Origin: CAIKZY01 sp044374195
GTDB lineage: Bacteria; Actinomycetota; Actinomycetes; S36-B12
Assembly (NCBI GenBank): GCA_044374195.1
Contig: JBILOY010000011.1
Location: 21,411 to 85,410 of the forward strand
DNA length: 64,000 nt
Direction of reading: 5' to 3'
A program made the translations under genes and the position numbers. Below, in pieces: positions 1 to 11,800 of the stretch; the first letter of the stretch is position 1; each line of letters begins with the position of its first letter. The notes under the pieces were generated by a model that was given only the letters and a program-made list of their open reading frames with translations, did not search any database and was not told the DNA's origin.

Positions 1-903
1 GGCAGCAAGTCTGTAAGCGATGCCATCAAGGATGTCGCACTCCGAGACGGTCAGCGTGGGCAGGCCCACTGCCTCCACTACGGCACCTAGTACGAGGGCA
101 CCGCCGCCGATGATGTCGACGCGGCCGGGGTGCATGTACGGCAATGCCGCCCTCTCAGCCCTGGTCATCGCCGCCAGATCGGCAATGGCCCTCTCGAGGG
201 GTTCGCGCTCGATGATTGCGCCGTGCAGGATCTCGGGGTCGTAGGACTCCAGGCCCAGCGCGCGTGCCGCCACTGTGGTGACAGTGCCGGCCACGCCGAC
301 CAGTGTTCCGGCAGCCCGCAGATCGACCGACTCCCCCGCTCGGCGCATTGCCTCGGCAAGATCAGCGCGCACCAGTTCGATCTCTGCCTCGGTCGGCGGA
401 TCGGAATGCAGGTGACGCTCGGTCATGCGCACGCAGCCGATGTTCACACTGATGGACTGCTCACCCAGCACAAACTCGGTCGAGCCGCCGCCGATGTCGA
501 CGACTAGGGCCGGCGAGACAACACCCGACAGTGATCGCGTGGCGCCTTCGTACGAGAGGCCGGCTTCTTCGGTTCCCTCGATCACCTCCGGTGCAATACC
601 CATGCGGGCGACGACACCATCGACGAACTGCGCGCGGTTCGACACATCGCGACTTGCCGACGTGGCTACGAATCGAGAGCGTTCGACGCCGTGTGAAGCA
701 ATGATCGACGCGTACTCCGTGCAGACCGCAAATGTGCGCTCCAGCGCGGCGGCTGAGAATTCACCGGTGCGGTCGACGCCCTCGCCCAGGCGAACAGTAC
801 GCATTAATCTGACAACATCAGTGAGTGTTCCGGATGCATCGACATCGGCGATCAGCAGCCGAAGGGCATTGGTACCGCAGTCGATTGCGGCGACGCGAGT
901 CAT
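1..903 (-). CDS. ppx: Ppx/GppA exopolyphosphatase family protein (3' end outside window)
   Basis: Reading the minus strand from the ATG at 903 gives an open frame to the window edge with no stop, so the C-terminus is missing. The N-terminus MTRVAAIDCGTNALRLL is the ASKHA-fold phosphate-binding loop of Ppx/GppA phosphatases, and a second glycine-rich loop, VVDIGGGSTEF, follows near residue 130. The family hydrolyses polyphosphate or pppGpp; which of the two this copy uses cannot be told. Its ATG overlaps the DUF501 stop in an ATGA, so it is the last visible gene of the eno–ftsB–DUF501–ppx run, an order familiar in Actinomycetota. Confidence 0.9.
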   Translation of the reverse strand, partial: MTRVAAIDCGTNALRLLIADVDASGTLTDVVRLMRTVRLGEGVDRTGEFSAAALERTFAVCTEYASIIASHGVERSRFVATSASRDVSNRAQFVDGVVARMGIAPEVIEGTEEAGLSYEGATRSLSGVVSPALVVDIGGGSTEFVLGEQSISVNIGCVRMTERHLHSDPPTEAEIELVRADLAEAMRRAGESVDLRAAGTLVGVAGTVTTVAARALGLESYDPEILHGAIIEREPLERAIADLAAMTRAERAALPYMHPGRVDIIGGGALVLGAVVEAVGLPTLTVSECDILDGIAYRLAA

Positions 904-1415
904 GCGAGCTGCGAGCAGGGCGAGGTGCGCCACCACGGCTCGAGTGCTGCGAGTACTTCATCACCCAAGGGGTTGACGCCTGGCCCTACCGCCAGGGCAT
1001 GCGCGGCAAGAACATGCAGACACTTCACGCGATCAGGCATGCCACCCGCACTGATGCCGTGGATCTCCTCGACATCGCCCATCGCGTAACGGGTCTCGAG
1101 ATAGGAATCGTGCGCTGCGCGATACGCGGCGGCGAGTTCCTCGTCACTGCCGAGTCGCGCTTCCATCTCGCGCATCATGCCGCTACTTTCGAGCGTTCCG
1201 ATCGCTGATGTCAGCCGCGGGCAGGTCATGTAATAGGTCGTCGGGAACGGAGTGCCATCCGGCAGGCGCGGAAGAGTCTTCACTACAGTCGGCGACCCGC
1301 ACTCGCAGCGATGAGCAACATCGATCGAGCCTCGCGGAGTGCGACCAAGCTGCAGTTCAATACGCGCGGTGTCGTCGACGCTCAGGCCCGGCGACACCGA
1401 GGGATCATTCGGCAC
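900..1415 (-). CDS. DUF501 domain protein
   Basis: A 171-residue protein of the DUF501 family, recognised from ARIELQLGRTPRG near the start, followed by a Cys-containing AHRCECGSP stretch and a central PTTYYMTCPRL motif. Function is unknown; the family sits between ftsB and ppx in many actinobacteria, as it does here. I chose the GTG at 1415, which overlaps the ftsB stop by 11 bases; in-frame ATGs at 1448 and 1514 would add 11 or 33 residues that look unlike the family and run deep into ftsB. None of the starts has a strong ribosome site, so the exact start is uncertain. Confidence 0.85.
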   Translation of the reverse strand: MPNDPSVSPGLSVDDTARIELQLGRTPRGSIDVAHRCECGSPTVVKTLPRLPDGTPFPTTYYMTCPRLTSAIGTLESSGMMREMEARLGSDEELAAAYRAAHDSYLETRYAMGDVEEIHGISAGGMPDRVKCLHVLAAHALAVGPGVNPLGDEVLAALEPWWRTSPCSQLA

Positions 1416-1818
1416 CGGTGAGCCGGTCAGCCTGCTGTAGTGCGCCATACAAGGAGGCGTACCAACTCGGTGCGGGCGTGGTGCCGAGGCCACTGCCATC
1501 GAGTGGCTGGCCATCGGCGCCCAAGGTCACGTAACCGATCTCGCCGGGCAGCACGAAGTGCAGACGGCGACGCGCTTCAGCAGCGACGAAGGCTGGGTCG
1601 GCCCAGCGCTCCTTCTGCAACTTCAGGGAGTCAACCTGTGCCTGGGCCGAGGCAACATCGGCTTCGAGGCCGGCGATCTGGGCCCGCTGGGCGAACCATG
1701 ACTTGATCGGCACGGCCAAGGTCACGGCCAAGATGATGAGCACCACCGCCAGCACGAGCGCACGCCCAGTGATCGACCCCTTGCGACGGGGGTCGAGCAG
1801 GCCAGAGGGGGCGCTCAT
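1405..1818 (-). CDS. ftsB: FtsB/DivIC-type septum formation initiator
   Basis: 137 residues: a short basic cytoplasmic tail, one membrane span at about residues 18-40 (a run of L, V, I and A), then a coiled-coil stretch (AQIAGLEADVASAQAQVDSL) followed by the conserved AEARRRLHFVLPGE segment near residues 80-95. This is the layout of FtsB/DivIC proteins, which bridge FtsL and FtsQ in the divisome outside the membrane. It lies 32 bases after eno and overlaps DUF501, the standard actinobacterial arrangement. Assignment rests on topology, motif and context together. Confidence 0.88.
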   Translation of the reverse strand: MSAPSGLLDPRRKGSITGRALVLAVVLIILAVTLAVPIKSWFAQRAQIAGLEADVASAQAQVDSLKLQKERWADPAFVAAEARRRLHFVLPGEIGYVTLGADGQPLDGSGLGTTPAPSWYASLYGALQQADRLTGAE

Positions 1819-1850
1819 ACTGACCAGGGTGACATGAAAGAGGTGAAAGT

Positions 1851-3128
<1,278 letters not shown>

Positions 3129-3134
3129 GGTTCA

Positions 3135-3140
3135 ATCCTA
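3135..3140 (-). promoter_or_regulatory. eno: -10 box of eno (leaderless)
   Basis: TAGGAT on the minus strand, separated by six bases (TGAACC) from the eno ATG. A transcript starting about seven bases after this box would begin at the start codon. No good -35 is visible. Confidence 0.5.
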
Positions 3141-3223
3141 GGGGAGCGCCATGAGGCACCGAATCACAGGACTTCCGAGGATTGGGAGTCCATGCGAAGC
3201 GAAAACATTCGCGACGAGGCCCG

Positions 3224-5815
3224 CTACGGCTTCGGAGCCACTGCCTCGCCCCGAATGCCATTAGCGGCATCGGTGCGGTAGCACTGAAGCTTGTTGTTGC
3301 CGCTGCAGACCACAAGAGCGAACGGAGTCATCGGGCCGACATTCGCAGGAGTCCACGTCAGATGCAGAAGGCACGTGCCGCGCCCACCGGTCGGCTTCGA
3401 GCCGCACTCGTTATCGGCCGGTGTATGTATCACTGCACCATTGCCACCGGCCCCGGAGGCGATTGGCTGCAGATTGAGCGTATGCGATTTCGCCGATCGA
3501 TTACTCACCAGAACAGACAAGATGGCAGACGAACCGACCGGGACAGAACCGAAGTCGGTACACGAGAAGGTCCACACCGCACTTGCACGACCGGATATGC
3601 AATCCACGGTGATGAACTTGGATTTCCCGGCGTCGACATTCGGATTCGGTCCCTGGCTCAGCGGCGGTCCATCAATCCGCATCGGCATCGGCCCAACCGT
3701 CACGGGCGCGTCTTGAGTCAGCGCCTGGCACTCCCCACGGAGATTGCAGGAACGAGACCCGAGCCCGGTCAGGTATCCCGGGTCCGTGACCATGGGAGCG
3801 GACCCAACATCGCCTTGCCAGATGATGGAGAAATTCTCGACGCCTTTGCTGAACTGGCATACAACCACCTGGTTGCTGGTCTCCAGGCACCGCTGGAATC
3901 GTGAACCCACCAGCCAGTTGTAGGTGGCGATCCATGCCTGTCGCTCATTCGCCGCCTGCTTGGTGAGCTGAATGCCGAACTTGCTATCAGGCTGCGCGGT
4001 CCAGACAAACCAGAAGGTGGATCCGAAGCCGTACCTCACCGAATCTATGTAGGTCCGCGAAAGGAGCGTCATCGCATTGTCACCGGAGATGTCAACCTTG
4101 GTCTCCCCCAATCCGGCGAGGCCGTAGTTGATCTCAGTGTCGAACACGGTCGTGAACGGTGCCCCGGAAAGTGCAAGAGCTGCTCGGAACTGGCCGATTC
4201 CCTTGATTCGATCGTCAGCACCACCCGAAGCCGACGGGTAGGAATGAACCGAATAGGCATCCGCAGGCCAACCGCGGGCCTTCAGCTGCTGCAGGTACTC
4301 GGGGAAGAAGGTGCCGAAGGAACCCGTCGCTCGGCTGGTCGTATTAGCTGCCACCACGAGTGCGTTGGGATTACAACCGCGAATCTCCTCGAAAGCCGCC
4401 TTGGTCAGGTCAGCCATCTGGGCAGCAGTGCCCGTCCAAAATGTTTGCAGATTGGCCTCGTTCCACACTTCGTACGACGAGATGGACGCGCCGTATCGCT
4501 GGCACACCGTGCGGACGTAGGTTCGCCAATCAGAGATGTCGGTTGGCATCGACTTCGCGGACGGCCCCGCCCACGAAGGTGTCTTACCTAGAACAAGCAT
4601 CACCCGTGCGTTGACTGCCTGTGCCAACTGGATTTGCTTGTCGATCTTGCGCCAGACGAAAGTTCCTCGTGTGGGCTCCAGGTCGGCCCATGTTGTCTCG
4701 GTGTCCCAAAGACGGGTGTAACCGACCGGGACATCGGGAATTGTCGCTGGATCGATTGGCCCATCTGCTCCGGTTGGATTCGGGCTGTCGAAGTCACTCA
4801 CCCAATTGGCAGGTGCGTGAATGCCGAAGAGTGATCTCGACACTTCCTCGCCTATCGGCGTACCGTAATCATTGAGGACAGTTGAGTCTTCTGCCGCGAT
4901 GGTCGAGGCGATCTGAGGAATAGCGTTTATCTGGTACCGCGTGTTCATCTCGGGGATGACGTACGAGGCCGAGCACAGTGTGACCACGTTGAAGGCCATG
5001 ATGGGCTGTATCCCGCGACTTAGTGACCTCGCCCGGCTTCCACTTGCGCATTCCTTGATCGTTACCTGGAAGTTCGCGAAGAGGCCAGGAGACAAACTGA
5101 TGCCCCACGCCTTGGCGTTAAGCAGAGTTGCGACGGACCAACTCGCGAATAATTGGGGATTGGATGCCTTGAGCACGTCGAGTTCGGCTTGCGTGGGGTC
5201 AGCCGAGCTCACCAGGAGCGCATTCACGCGCCGAATAAAGGATTGCGAATTCGGGGAAATCACGATTACCGAATTCGCGATCTGAGTTGTCGAACTGGCA
5301 ATCACCGTGGCACGGGAACGCATCGATCGCGTCGACGAGGAGACCCGTGAGGGAGTCGGCACCGTCACATAGGCAGCCCTTTGGGCCGCCGACCACTGAG
5401 AGGCACCTTGGGCATAGACATACACATCGGGGACAAGCTTGGCCAACCGCACTTGTGAAGCACTCGTGATTCGGGTCTTCCCGAAATCCGCGAGCCACGT
5501 GCCACCGGTCAGTCGACACCCACGTGAGACTCTTGGCTTGGTTGCGGCGAGCTTGATGAGCATTTGGTTGCGAAGGGTGCAGCCGCGCGCATCCTTCGAA
5601 GTCGACGCCAGGTTAGGAAAGAGCCCCGTCTTGAATCCCACTCGCAGGGGTGGAATAACGGGAGTCTCGGCCAGGATCCGTAAGGGACTGCCCGAAGCTG
5701 TGGCTACTGAGGGCGCACGCACGACGGTGGCCTGACTCACCGCCGCCTGAGTGTCCGAGACGTTCAAGCCCGCGAGAATACTGACAGCCACTGCAGTGAC
5801 CAGGAATCGACGCAT
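3224..5815 (-). CDS. secreted clan-A glycoside hydrolase-like protein
   Basis: 863 residues from the ATG at 5815, which opens a signal peptide (MRRFLVTAVAVSILAGL). Residues 30-330 resemble nothing I recognise. From about 370 comes a TIM-barrel glycosidase-like part: YTRLWDTETTWADLEPTRG, VMLVLGKTPSWAG, then YEVWNEAN with the likely acid/base Glu near residue 453, and VFDTEINYG with the likely nucleophile Glu near 561. This pair of glutamates is typical of clan GH-A (GH5/GH39-like). The last 110 residues look like a beta-sandwich of the choice-of-anchor/HYDIN type (TDFGSVPVGSS, TWTPANVGPM). Substrate unknown. Likely leaderless: CATACT lies six bases before the ATG. Confidence 0.72.
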   Translation of the reverse strand: MRRFLVTAVAVSILAGLNVSDTQAAVSQATVVRAPSVATASGSPLRILAETPVIPPLRVGFKTGLFPNLASTSKDARGCTLRNQMLIKLAATKPRVSRGCRLTGGTWLADFGKTRITSASQVRLAKLVPDVYVYAQGASQWSAAQRAAYVTVPTPSRVSSSTRSMRSRATVIASSTTQIANSVIVISPNSQSFIRRVNALLVSSADPTQAELDVLKASNPQLFASWSVATLLNAKAWGISLSPGLFANFQVTIKECASGSRARSLSRGIQPIMAFNVVTLCSASYVIPEMNTRYQINAIPQIASTIAAEDSTVLNDYGTPIGEEVSRSLFGIHAPANWVSDFDSPNPTGADGPIDPATIPDVPVGYTRLWDTETTWADLEPTRGTFVWRKIDKQIQLAQAVNARVMLVLGKTPSWAGPSAKSMPTDISDWRTYVRTVCQRYGASISSYEVWNEANLQTFWTGTAAQMADLTKAAFEEIRGCNPNALVVAANTTSRATGSFGTFFPEYLQQLKARGWPADAYSVHSYPSASGGADDRIKGIGQFRAALALSGAPFTTVFDTEINYGLAGLGETKVDISGDNAMTLLSRTYIDSVRYGFGSTFWFVWTAQPDSKFGIQLTKQAANERQAWIATYNWLVGSRFQRCLETSNQVVVCQFSKGVENFSIIWQGDVGSAPMVTDPGYLTGLGSRSCNLRGECQALTQDAPVTVGPMPMRIDGPPLSQGPNPNVDAGKSKFITVDCISGRASAVWTFSCTDFGSVPVGSSAILSVLVSNRSAKSHTLNLQPIASGAGGNGAVIHTPADNECGSKPTGGRGTCLLHLTWTPANVGPMTPFALVVCSGNNKLQCYRTDAANGIRGEAVAPKP

Positions 5816-5888
5816 GCGCCAAGTATGCGCCCTGCGCTCGGCCACGTCGATCCACCACCAGATTCTCGATCTCGGCGGTGACGATCCC

Positions 5889-7529
5889 TTAGATGCCCAG
5901 CAGGGTGCGCAGGTGCCTCGGTGCCGGCGACCCTTGGCTGAGCATGAGGTCATGCACCTGGCGGTCGTTCCAGTCGGCGTGCAGTACGCGAAGGTCGTTC
6001 GAGATCTCAGTGACGGCCTTGTATCCGACGAAGTAGGTCGGCAGCTGACCTGAGGTAAGCAAGGCACGACGCCACTTGCCGACCGCCTCGCCTTCCTCCT
6101 GGAATCCGCGATCGCGCATGAGCGCGAGACCTTCAGCTTCGGTCATGTCGCCGGCATGCACGCCGACATCGAGGATCGCGTTGATGGTCATGCGCAGTTG
6201 CATCTTGAGTTGCTGCAACCGGATCGCGAGAGCAGAACGTGCATCGTCGGTGGGCGTGTAGCCGCGATTGATCATCAGCTGCTCGGCGTAGACCGCCCAG
6301 CCCTCGACGAACACTCCGCTCATGCCGAACTTGCGCACGGGCGAGGCTGCCTTCAGTGCTCGCGCGTGCGCGAGCTGCAGCACGTGACCGGGGAATGCCT
6401 CGTGGATGGTCAGGTCGTGCAACTGCACGCCGTTGTACTCGCGGTAGAAGGAATCCACTCGCTCCGGTGACCAATCGGCGGGAGTCGGTGAGACTGCGAC
6501 GAAGGTGGGAACGGGCGCGGTCTCGAGCGGGCCTGGCGCGTCGCAGTAGGCCACCGCAACTCCGCGATGAATCTCCGGCATCTCGATGACGCGTACGTCG
6601 ATCTCCGGCACCCAGACGAGGTCGTGGGCAATCGTGAAGTCACGCGATCGGGCATTGGCTGCCTCAACTAGGGCCAGCACGGTGTCATTGGTGACCGGGA
6701 AGTCATCCGCGACCTGCGCGAGTGCTCTCTCGACCACATCCCCGCCGCTCTCGCCGAGATACTCGCAGGCGACTTCACGGATCTGTTCGCTGACGAGATC
6801 GAGATTCGCATGTGCGTCCTCAAGCAACGAACCAGGAGTCGTGCCGTCATCAAGACGGTGCCAGAGAACCGCCGAGTAGAGCCGCTCCCCTAGCCGCGGA
6901 TCCTTGCGCGAGATTGGCAGCTGCTCGCCCAGCCATGTGGTGAAGTCATCGATTGCCGCCATCGCTGTTGTGGCTTGCACATTGCTCATGCCGTGTTCCA
7001 CGAGCAACGGTGCTAGTTGACCTTCGATCAGCGCCCGAGCACCCGCAAATTGCGCGAGGGCCGTCTCGACATGAATGGCCGGCATCTCCTGCAAGGTCTC
7101 ACGCGCATCGGTCAGGAAGCGAGGGATCTCGCTCAGGCGCCCGACGGCGCTTTCCAGACGATCAGTCAACGGCGCGAAGTCACGCGAGAGAAGTAGATGA
7201 AGTGCGGTGCCCGGATTCCAGGCCATGGGATTCCAGGTCTGCTCGCGTAACTCAGTGTCATCGAAGGCGGCCTTGGTCAGCGCACTGCGCAAGATCTCCA
7301 GGTCGACGAAGTCGGCAACATCGAGCTCGACATCATCGACTGCATCAAGCGCAGTGAGGTGATCGTCGATGCGCATTGCGCGAGCACTAACCGCATTGTC
7401 GGTGAGATCCGGCAATTCACTGTCGTGCGCGTGATCACCCAGCCACGTGGCAGCTACCGGATCAGCAGCGAGCAGATCGGCAAGCACTGCATCAGCAATC
7501 GCGTGGAACTCCTGCGTGGCCTGGTTCAT
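5889..7529 (-). CDS. DUF885 family metallopeptidase-like protein
   Basis: 546 residues of the DUF885 family. The telling motif is TIHEAFPGHVLQL near residue 380, an HExxxGH-type zinc site seen in this family, followed by VEGWAVYAEQL. Members are thought to be zinc peptidases, mostly of unknown substrate. No signal peptide is seen, so it is presumably cytoplasmic. The ATG overlaps the mazG stop by four bases, making it the last gene of the rplY–pth–cysQ–mfd–mazG transcription unit. Confidence 0.85.
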   Translation of the reverse strand: MNQATQEFHAIADAVLADLLAADPVAATWLGDHAHDSELPDLTDNAVSARAMRIDDHLTALDAVDDVELDVADFVDLEILRSALTKAAFDDTELREQTWNPMAWNPGTALHLLLSRDFAPLTDRLESAVGRLSEIPRFLTDARETLQEMPAIHVETALAQFAGARALIEGQLAPLLVEHGMSNVQATTAMAAIDDFTTWLGEQLPISRKDPRLGERLYSAVLWHRLDDGTTPGSLLEDAHANLDLVSEQIREVACEYLGESGGDVVERALAQVADDFPVTNDTVLALVEAANARSRDFTIAHDLVWVPEIDVRVIEMPEIHRGVAVAYCDAPGPLETAPVPTFVAVSPTPADWSPERVDSFYREYNGVQLHDLTIHEAFPGHVLQLAHARALKAASPVRKFGMSGVFVEGWAVYAEQLMINRGYTPTDDARSALAIRLQQLKMQLRMTINAILDVGVHAGDMTEAEGLALMRDRGFQEEGEAVGKWRRALLTSGQLPTYFVGYKAVTEISNDLRVLHADWNDRQVHDLMLSQGSPAPRHLRTLLGI

Positions 7530-8236
7530 CCGAGACCCTCAGCCGCGCGAATCTCGGCGATCCGTCGACGCGTGGCATTGCGCAATGCTCCTTCGGCATC
7601 CCAGCCGCACTCGCGAGCCTCCGACACGATCGCGAGCAGCAGATCACCGAGCTGCTCGGCAGACTCCACGCCATCGAGGGCACTCGAGGCACGGTCAATC
7701 TCCGCAAGGTCGGATGCGGGCGTCTGAAGACGTGTGCTGCGACTGAGCACCTTCGAAGCCCGCAGCAGAGCGGGGAGGTTCGCAGGGATGCCGTCGGTAA
7801 CCGACTCACGTCCCTTCTCCTTCGCCTTGAGCGCGTGCCAGTCGGCTTCTACCTGTTCGACACTCTTGCCCTGCGTGGGGTCGTCAGTGCCCTTGTCGAA
7901 CACATGCGGATGTCGAGAGATCAGCTTGCGGGTGATGCCGTCAGCGACGTCGTCGATATTCCAGGGATCCTCGGCATCGTCCTGCGCGATGCGCGCATGG
8001 AACACGACCTGCAGGAGCAGGTCGCCGAGTTCTTCGCGCATGCCAGCGCGATCACCGGCCTCAATTGCCTCGACGCTCTCGTAGGACTCCTCGATCAAGT
8101 ACTCAACGAGTGACTCATGCGTCTGGCGTGCATCCCACGGGCATCCGCCCGGTGAGCGAAGGGTGTCCATCACCGCGACGAGTTCGAGAAGTCGCGCTCC
8201 CGTCATGCTCTGCGGCGATGCGCCCTCACTCGTCAT
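7526..8236 (-). CDS. mazG: MazG nucleoside triphosphate pyrophosphohydrolase
   Basis: 236 residues. The signature LRSPGGCPWDARQTHESL near residue 27 and the metal-binding EESYESVEAIE...REELGDLLLQVVFHA block identify MazG, which hydrolyses (d)NTPs to monophosphates and pyrophosphate and can lower ppGpp. A single full MazG domain fills the first 110 residues; the rest is a weaker second half. It starts two bases after the SurA-like gene and is coupled by ATGA to the DUF885 gene. Confidence 0.95.
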   Translation of the reverse strand: MTSEGASPQSMTGARLLELVAVMDTLRSPGGCPWDARQTHESLVEYLIEESYESVEAIEAGDRAGMREELGDLLLQVVFHARIAQDDAEDPWNIDDVADGITRKLISRHPHVFDKGTDDPTQGKSVEQVEADWHALKAKEKGRESVTDGIPANLPALLRASKVLSRSTRLQTPASDLAEIDRASSALDGVESAEQLGDLLLAIVSEARECGWDAEGALRNATRRRIAEIRAAEGLG

Positions 8237-8238
8237 GA

Positions 8239-8850
8239 CTAGTCAGCCGGCGGGATGGAGAGATCGCTGGGCGGCGCACCGATCTGGATCGAATCCGGGC
8301 TCCAGCTGCCGTAGCGCGGGTTCACCGTGACACCGAGCTCATTCGCGGTGGTTACGAGTGCCTGCCGGAAGATCGCCTGCTGTTCCTCAGCGGATGCTCC
8401 GGGCGCCAGGATCTCCTGGATCTTCGGGGTGAGCACGTTGGCGCGGAGGAAGGACTCGATCTCGTCCGGTGCGATACCGGCTTGCGCGGCACTGGCCTCG
8501 ACATCCTTCTCTGTAGCACCGCCCTGGAGCAGGCTCTGCCCCGCAGCATCGATCTCGCCCTGGCTCGCGGTGACACCCACGGCGCCCGCCAGGCCATCGA
8601 GGAGATCCAGGTAGATGAGCAGGTTCAGTGAGTTGGCGGTCACCTGTGCCTCAATCGCGTTCGGTGACTTACCTGTGGCGACGAGCACACCCTGGGTCCA
8701 GTCGGTGAGCTCGGTCTCGCTGATGGTCTCGGAGCCCACCTTGGCGGCAGTGCCGGCATCGGTCGAGCCGCAGCCGCTGACGACGACGCTGGCGGCAGCC
8801 AGGCTCGAGACGAGCAGGGCTGCGGATACTGCACGGGTGCGACGCTTCAC
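8239..8850 (-). CDS. SurA N-domain-like lipoprotein
   Basis: 203 residues with a lipoprotein signal ending in VVVSGCGS, so it is anchored outside the membrane. The remainder (VGSETISETELTDWTQG, then helices up to LTPKIQEILAPGASAEEQQ) resembles the N-terminal chaperone part of SurA/PrsA-type proteins, but no parvulin peptidyl-prolyl isomerase domain follows. Such short proteins regularly sit between mfd and mazG in Actinomycetota. Its start overlaps the mfd stop by four bases. Chaperone function is inference. Confidence 0.78.
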   Translation of the reverse strand: MKRRTRAVSAALLVSSLAAASVVVSGCGSTDAGTAAKVGSETISETELTDWTQGVLVATGKSPNAIEAQVTANSLNLLIYLDLLDGLAGAVGVTASQGEIDAAGQSLLQGGATEKDVEASAAQAGIAPDEIESFLRANVLTPKIQEILAPGASAEEQQAIFRQALVTTANELGVTVNPRYGSWSPDSIQIGAPPSDLSIPPAD

Positions 8851-11800
8851 GACTTCTTCTCCGATTCAGGTGCGAGGGTCTTGGACGGCCAGAGCGCCGA
8901 GATGAGTTCGGTGGCCCAGCCGAGCAATTCCGTGCCGCTGACCGGAGCACCGCCCATAAGGGCCGTGACCGGACGCGGCACGATGATGGTACGAGTCGCA
9001 GGCTTGACCTGCGTGCGCGGGTATAGGCGAGTTAGGCGCATCTGGCCGGATTCCGGAAGTTCCACCGGGGCGAAGCGCACTCCCTGCCCTTGCACTAATA
9101 CCTCGGCCAGCCCGACTGAGCGCGCGAGCACCCTAAATCGCGCCACGGCCAACAGCGCCTCGACCGGTGCGGGCAGCGAGCCATAACGGTCGGTGAGTTC
9201 TGCCGCGACCTCGTCAACCTGCTCGTCGGTGTGGGCGTCTGCCAGTCGCTTGTAGGCCTCCAGACGCAGGCGCTCATGCGGTACGTAGTCGTGCGGGATG
9301 TGCGCATCGATCGGCAATTCGACCTTGATCTCGGGCAGCACGACGTCGGTATCGCCCTTGTGTTCAGCGAGGGCCTCGCCCACCAGTCGCACATAGAGAT
9401 CGAAGCCAACGTCAGCGATGTGGCCGCTCTGCTCACCACCGAGCAGATTGCCTGCGCCGCGAATCTCGAGATCTTTCATCGCGATGCGCATACCCGAGCC
9501 GAGATCGGTGTGCTGGGCGATCGTGGCCAGGCGCTCATGCGCGGTTTCGGTGAGCGGCTTCTCCGGCGAGTAGAGGAAGTACGCATAGGCCCGCTCACGC
9601 CCTCGACCGACTCGACCGCGCAGCTGATGAAGCTGCGAGAGACCGAAATTATCGGCGCGATCGACGATCAAGGTGTTCGCATTCGCGATATCGATGCCCG
9701 ACTCGACGATCGTGGTGCAGACAAGTACGTCGACCTTCTTATCCCAGAAATCGACGATAACCTGCTCGAGCTGGTGTTCGCCCATCTGGCCGTGCGCCAC
9801 TGCAATGCGCGCCTCGGGTACGAGATCGCGAAGCCGTGAGGCCACTCGATCGATCGACTCGACACGGTTATGGACGAAGAACACCTGGCCATCACGCATG
9901 AGCTCGCGGCGCATGGCGGCGGAGATCTGCTTGTCGTCGTAGGGGCCGACGAAGGTGAGCACGGGGTGACGCTCCTCGGGCGGTGTCTGGATCACTGACA
10001 TCTCACGAATACCCGTGACGGCCATCTCCAGGGTACGCGGGATCGGCGTTGCCGACATCGCGAGAACATCGACGTTGGTGCGCAGTGCCTTCAAGTACTC
10101 CTTGTGCTCGACACCGAAGCGTTGTTCTTCGTCGAGAACCACGAGGCCGAGATCCTTGAAGCGAACATCAGGGGTCAGCAGGCGATGAGTGCCGATGACC
10201 ACATCGACTGAGCCGTCAATGACCCCGGCCAGCACCTCCTTGGCCTCCTTGTCAGTGCTGAACCGCGACAGCGCGGCAACCTTCACCGGGAAAGCGCTGT
10301 AGCGATCCGAGAATGTCGAGAAGTGCTGCTGCACCAAAAGCGTTGTGGGCACGAGTACCGCAACCTGCTTGCCGTCCTGCACGGCCTTGAACGCCGCGCG
10401 CACAGCGATCTCCGTCTTCCCGTAACCGACATCGCCACAGATGAGCCGATCCATCGGCGCAGTGCGCTCCATATCGGCCTTCACCTCATCGATGCAGGCC
10501 AGCTGATCAGGAGTCTCGACATAGGCGAAGGCATCTTCTAGTTCGTGCTGCCATGGGGTATCGGCAGCGAACGCGTGCCCCTTCGCTGCCTGGCGCGCGG
10601 CATACAGGCGAATGAGCTCGCCGGCGATCTGCTTGACCGCCTTGCGGGCACGGCCCTTGGCCTTTTGCCAATCAGCACCGCCAAGACGATGCACGGTCGG
10701 CGCCTCGCCTCCGACGTACTTCGTGACGAGATCGAGCTGATCGGTCGGAACGTAGAGTCGATCGGCCGGCTGCCCGCGCTTACTCGAGGCGTACTCGAGC
10801 ACGAGGTATTCACGTGTCGCGTCTCCGACAGTGCGCTGCACCATCTCGATGTACTTGCCGACGCCATGCTGCTCGTGCACCACGAAGTCACCGGTCTTGA
10901 GCGACAGTGGATCAATAGTGCGCCGACGGCGCGAGGGCATGCGGCGCATATCGCGCGTGGCTGAGCGCTGCCCGGAGACATCGCTCTCGGTGATGAGCAC
11001 CAGCCCGGGGAAGATGAAGCCGGCATCGAGCCGACCGGTGGTGATGTGCACGACACCCGGCTGCGCGTCGATGAGGTCGTCGACCAGCCGTGCCGCGACA
11101 TCCTCGCCAGCAAGAGTCTCGGCGATGCGCTCGGCTGAGCCGTGGCCCTGCGTTACGAAGCTGACGACGCGCCCTTCGGCCAGCCAACGGCGAAGGTCGG
11201 TGACGATCGCGGTGTAATCACCCTTGTAGCCATTGCACTCACTCGCGTCGACGGTGATGCGTAGTTCAGTGTCCTGCGCCAACTCGTCATCGCTGGGCAG
11301 GGCGCTGAGATCCCACCAGCGCATCGAGCGCTGGATTGCTGCGATCTGCAGGTCGTCTATCGACAGGTAATTGAGGCCTGCGAGATCAATGGGGGTGTCA
11401 TTGCCTGCTGCGGCGTTGTGCCACGAGGCGGCGAGGAACTCCTCTGCCGTGCGCACGAGATCGTGGGCGCGTGCATCGATGCGCTCGGGCTGCATCGACA
11501 CGACCTGGGTACCTGGAGCAAGCAGCCCGATCAGTGAGGTCATGCCGTCAGCGAGCACAGGCGACAAGGACTCCATGCCCTCAACCGTGATGCCATTGGC
11601 CAGCTTGTCGCACATCTCGGTGAGTAGTGGGATGGATGAGAGTTGAGCTGCACGTGCGCGCACTTGGTCGGTCAGCAGTAGCTCGCGAACGGCCGGCGCC
11701 CACAGGCCCTCGTCAACGTTTTCGAGCGAGCGCTGATCGGCGACAGCGAAACTGCGGATCTCCTCGACGTTGTCGCCCCAGAACTCAATGCGAAGCGGAT

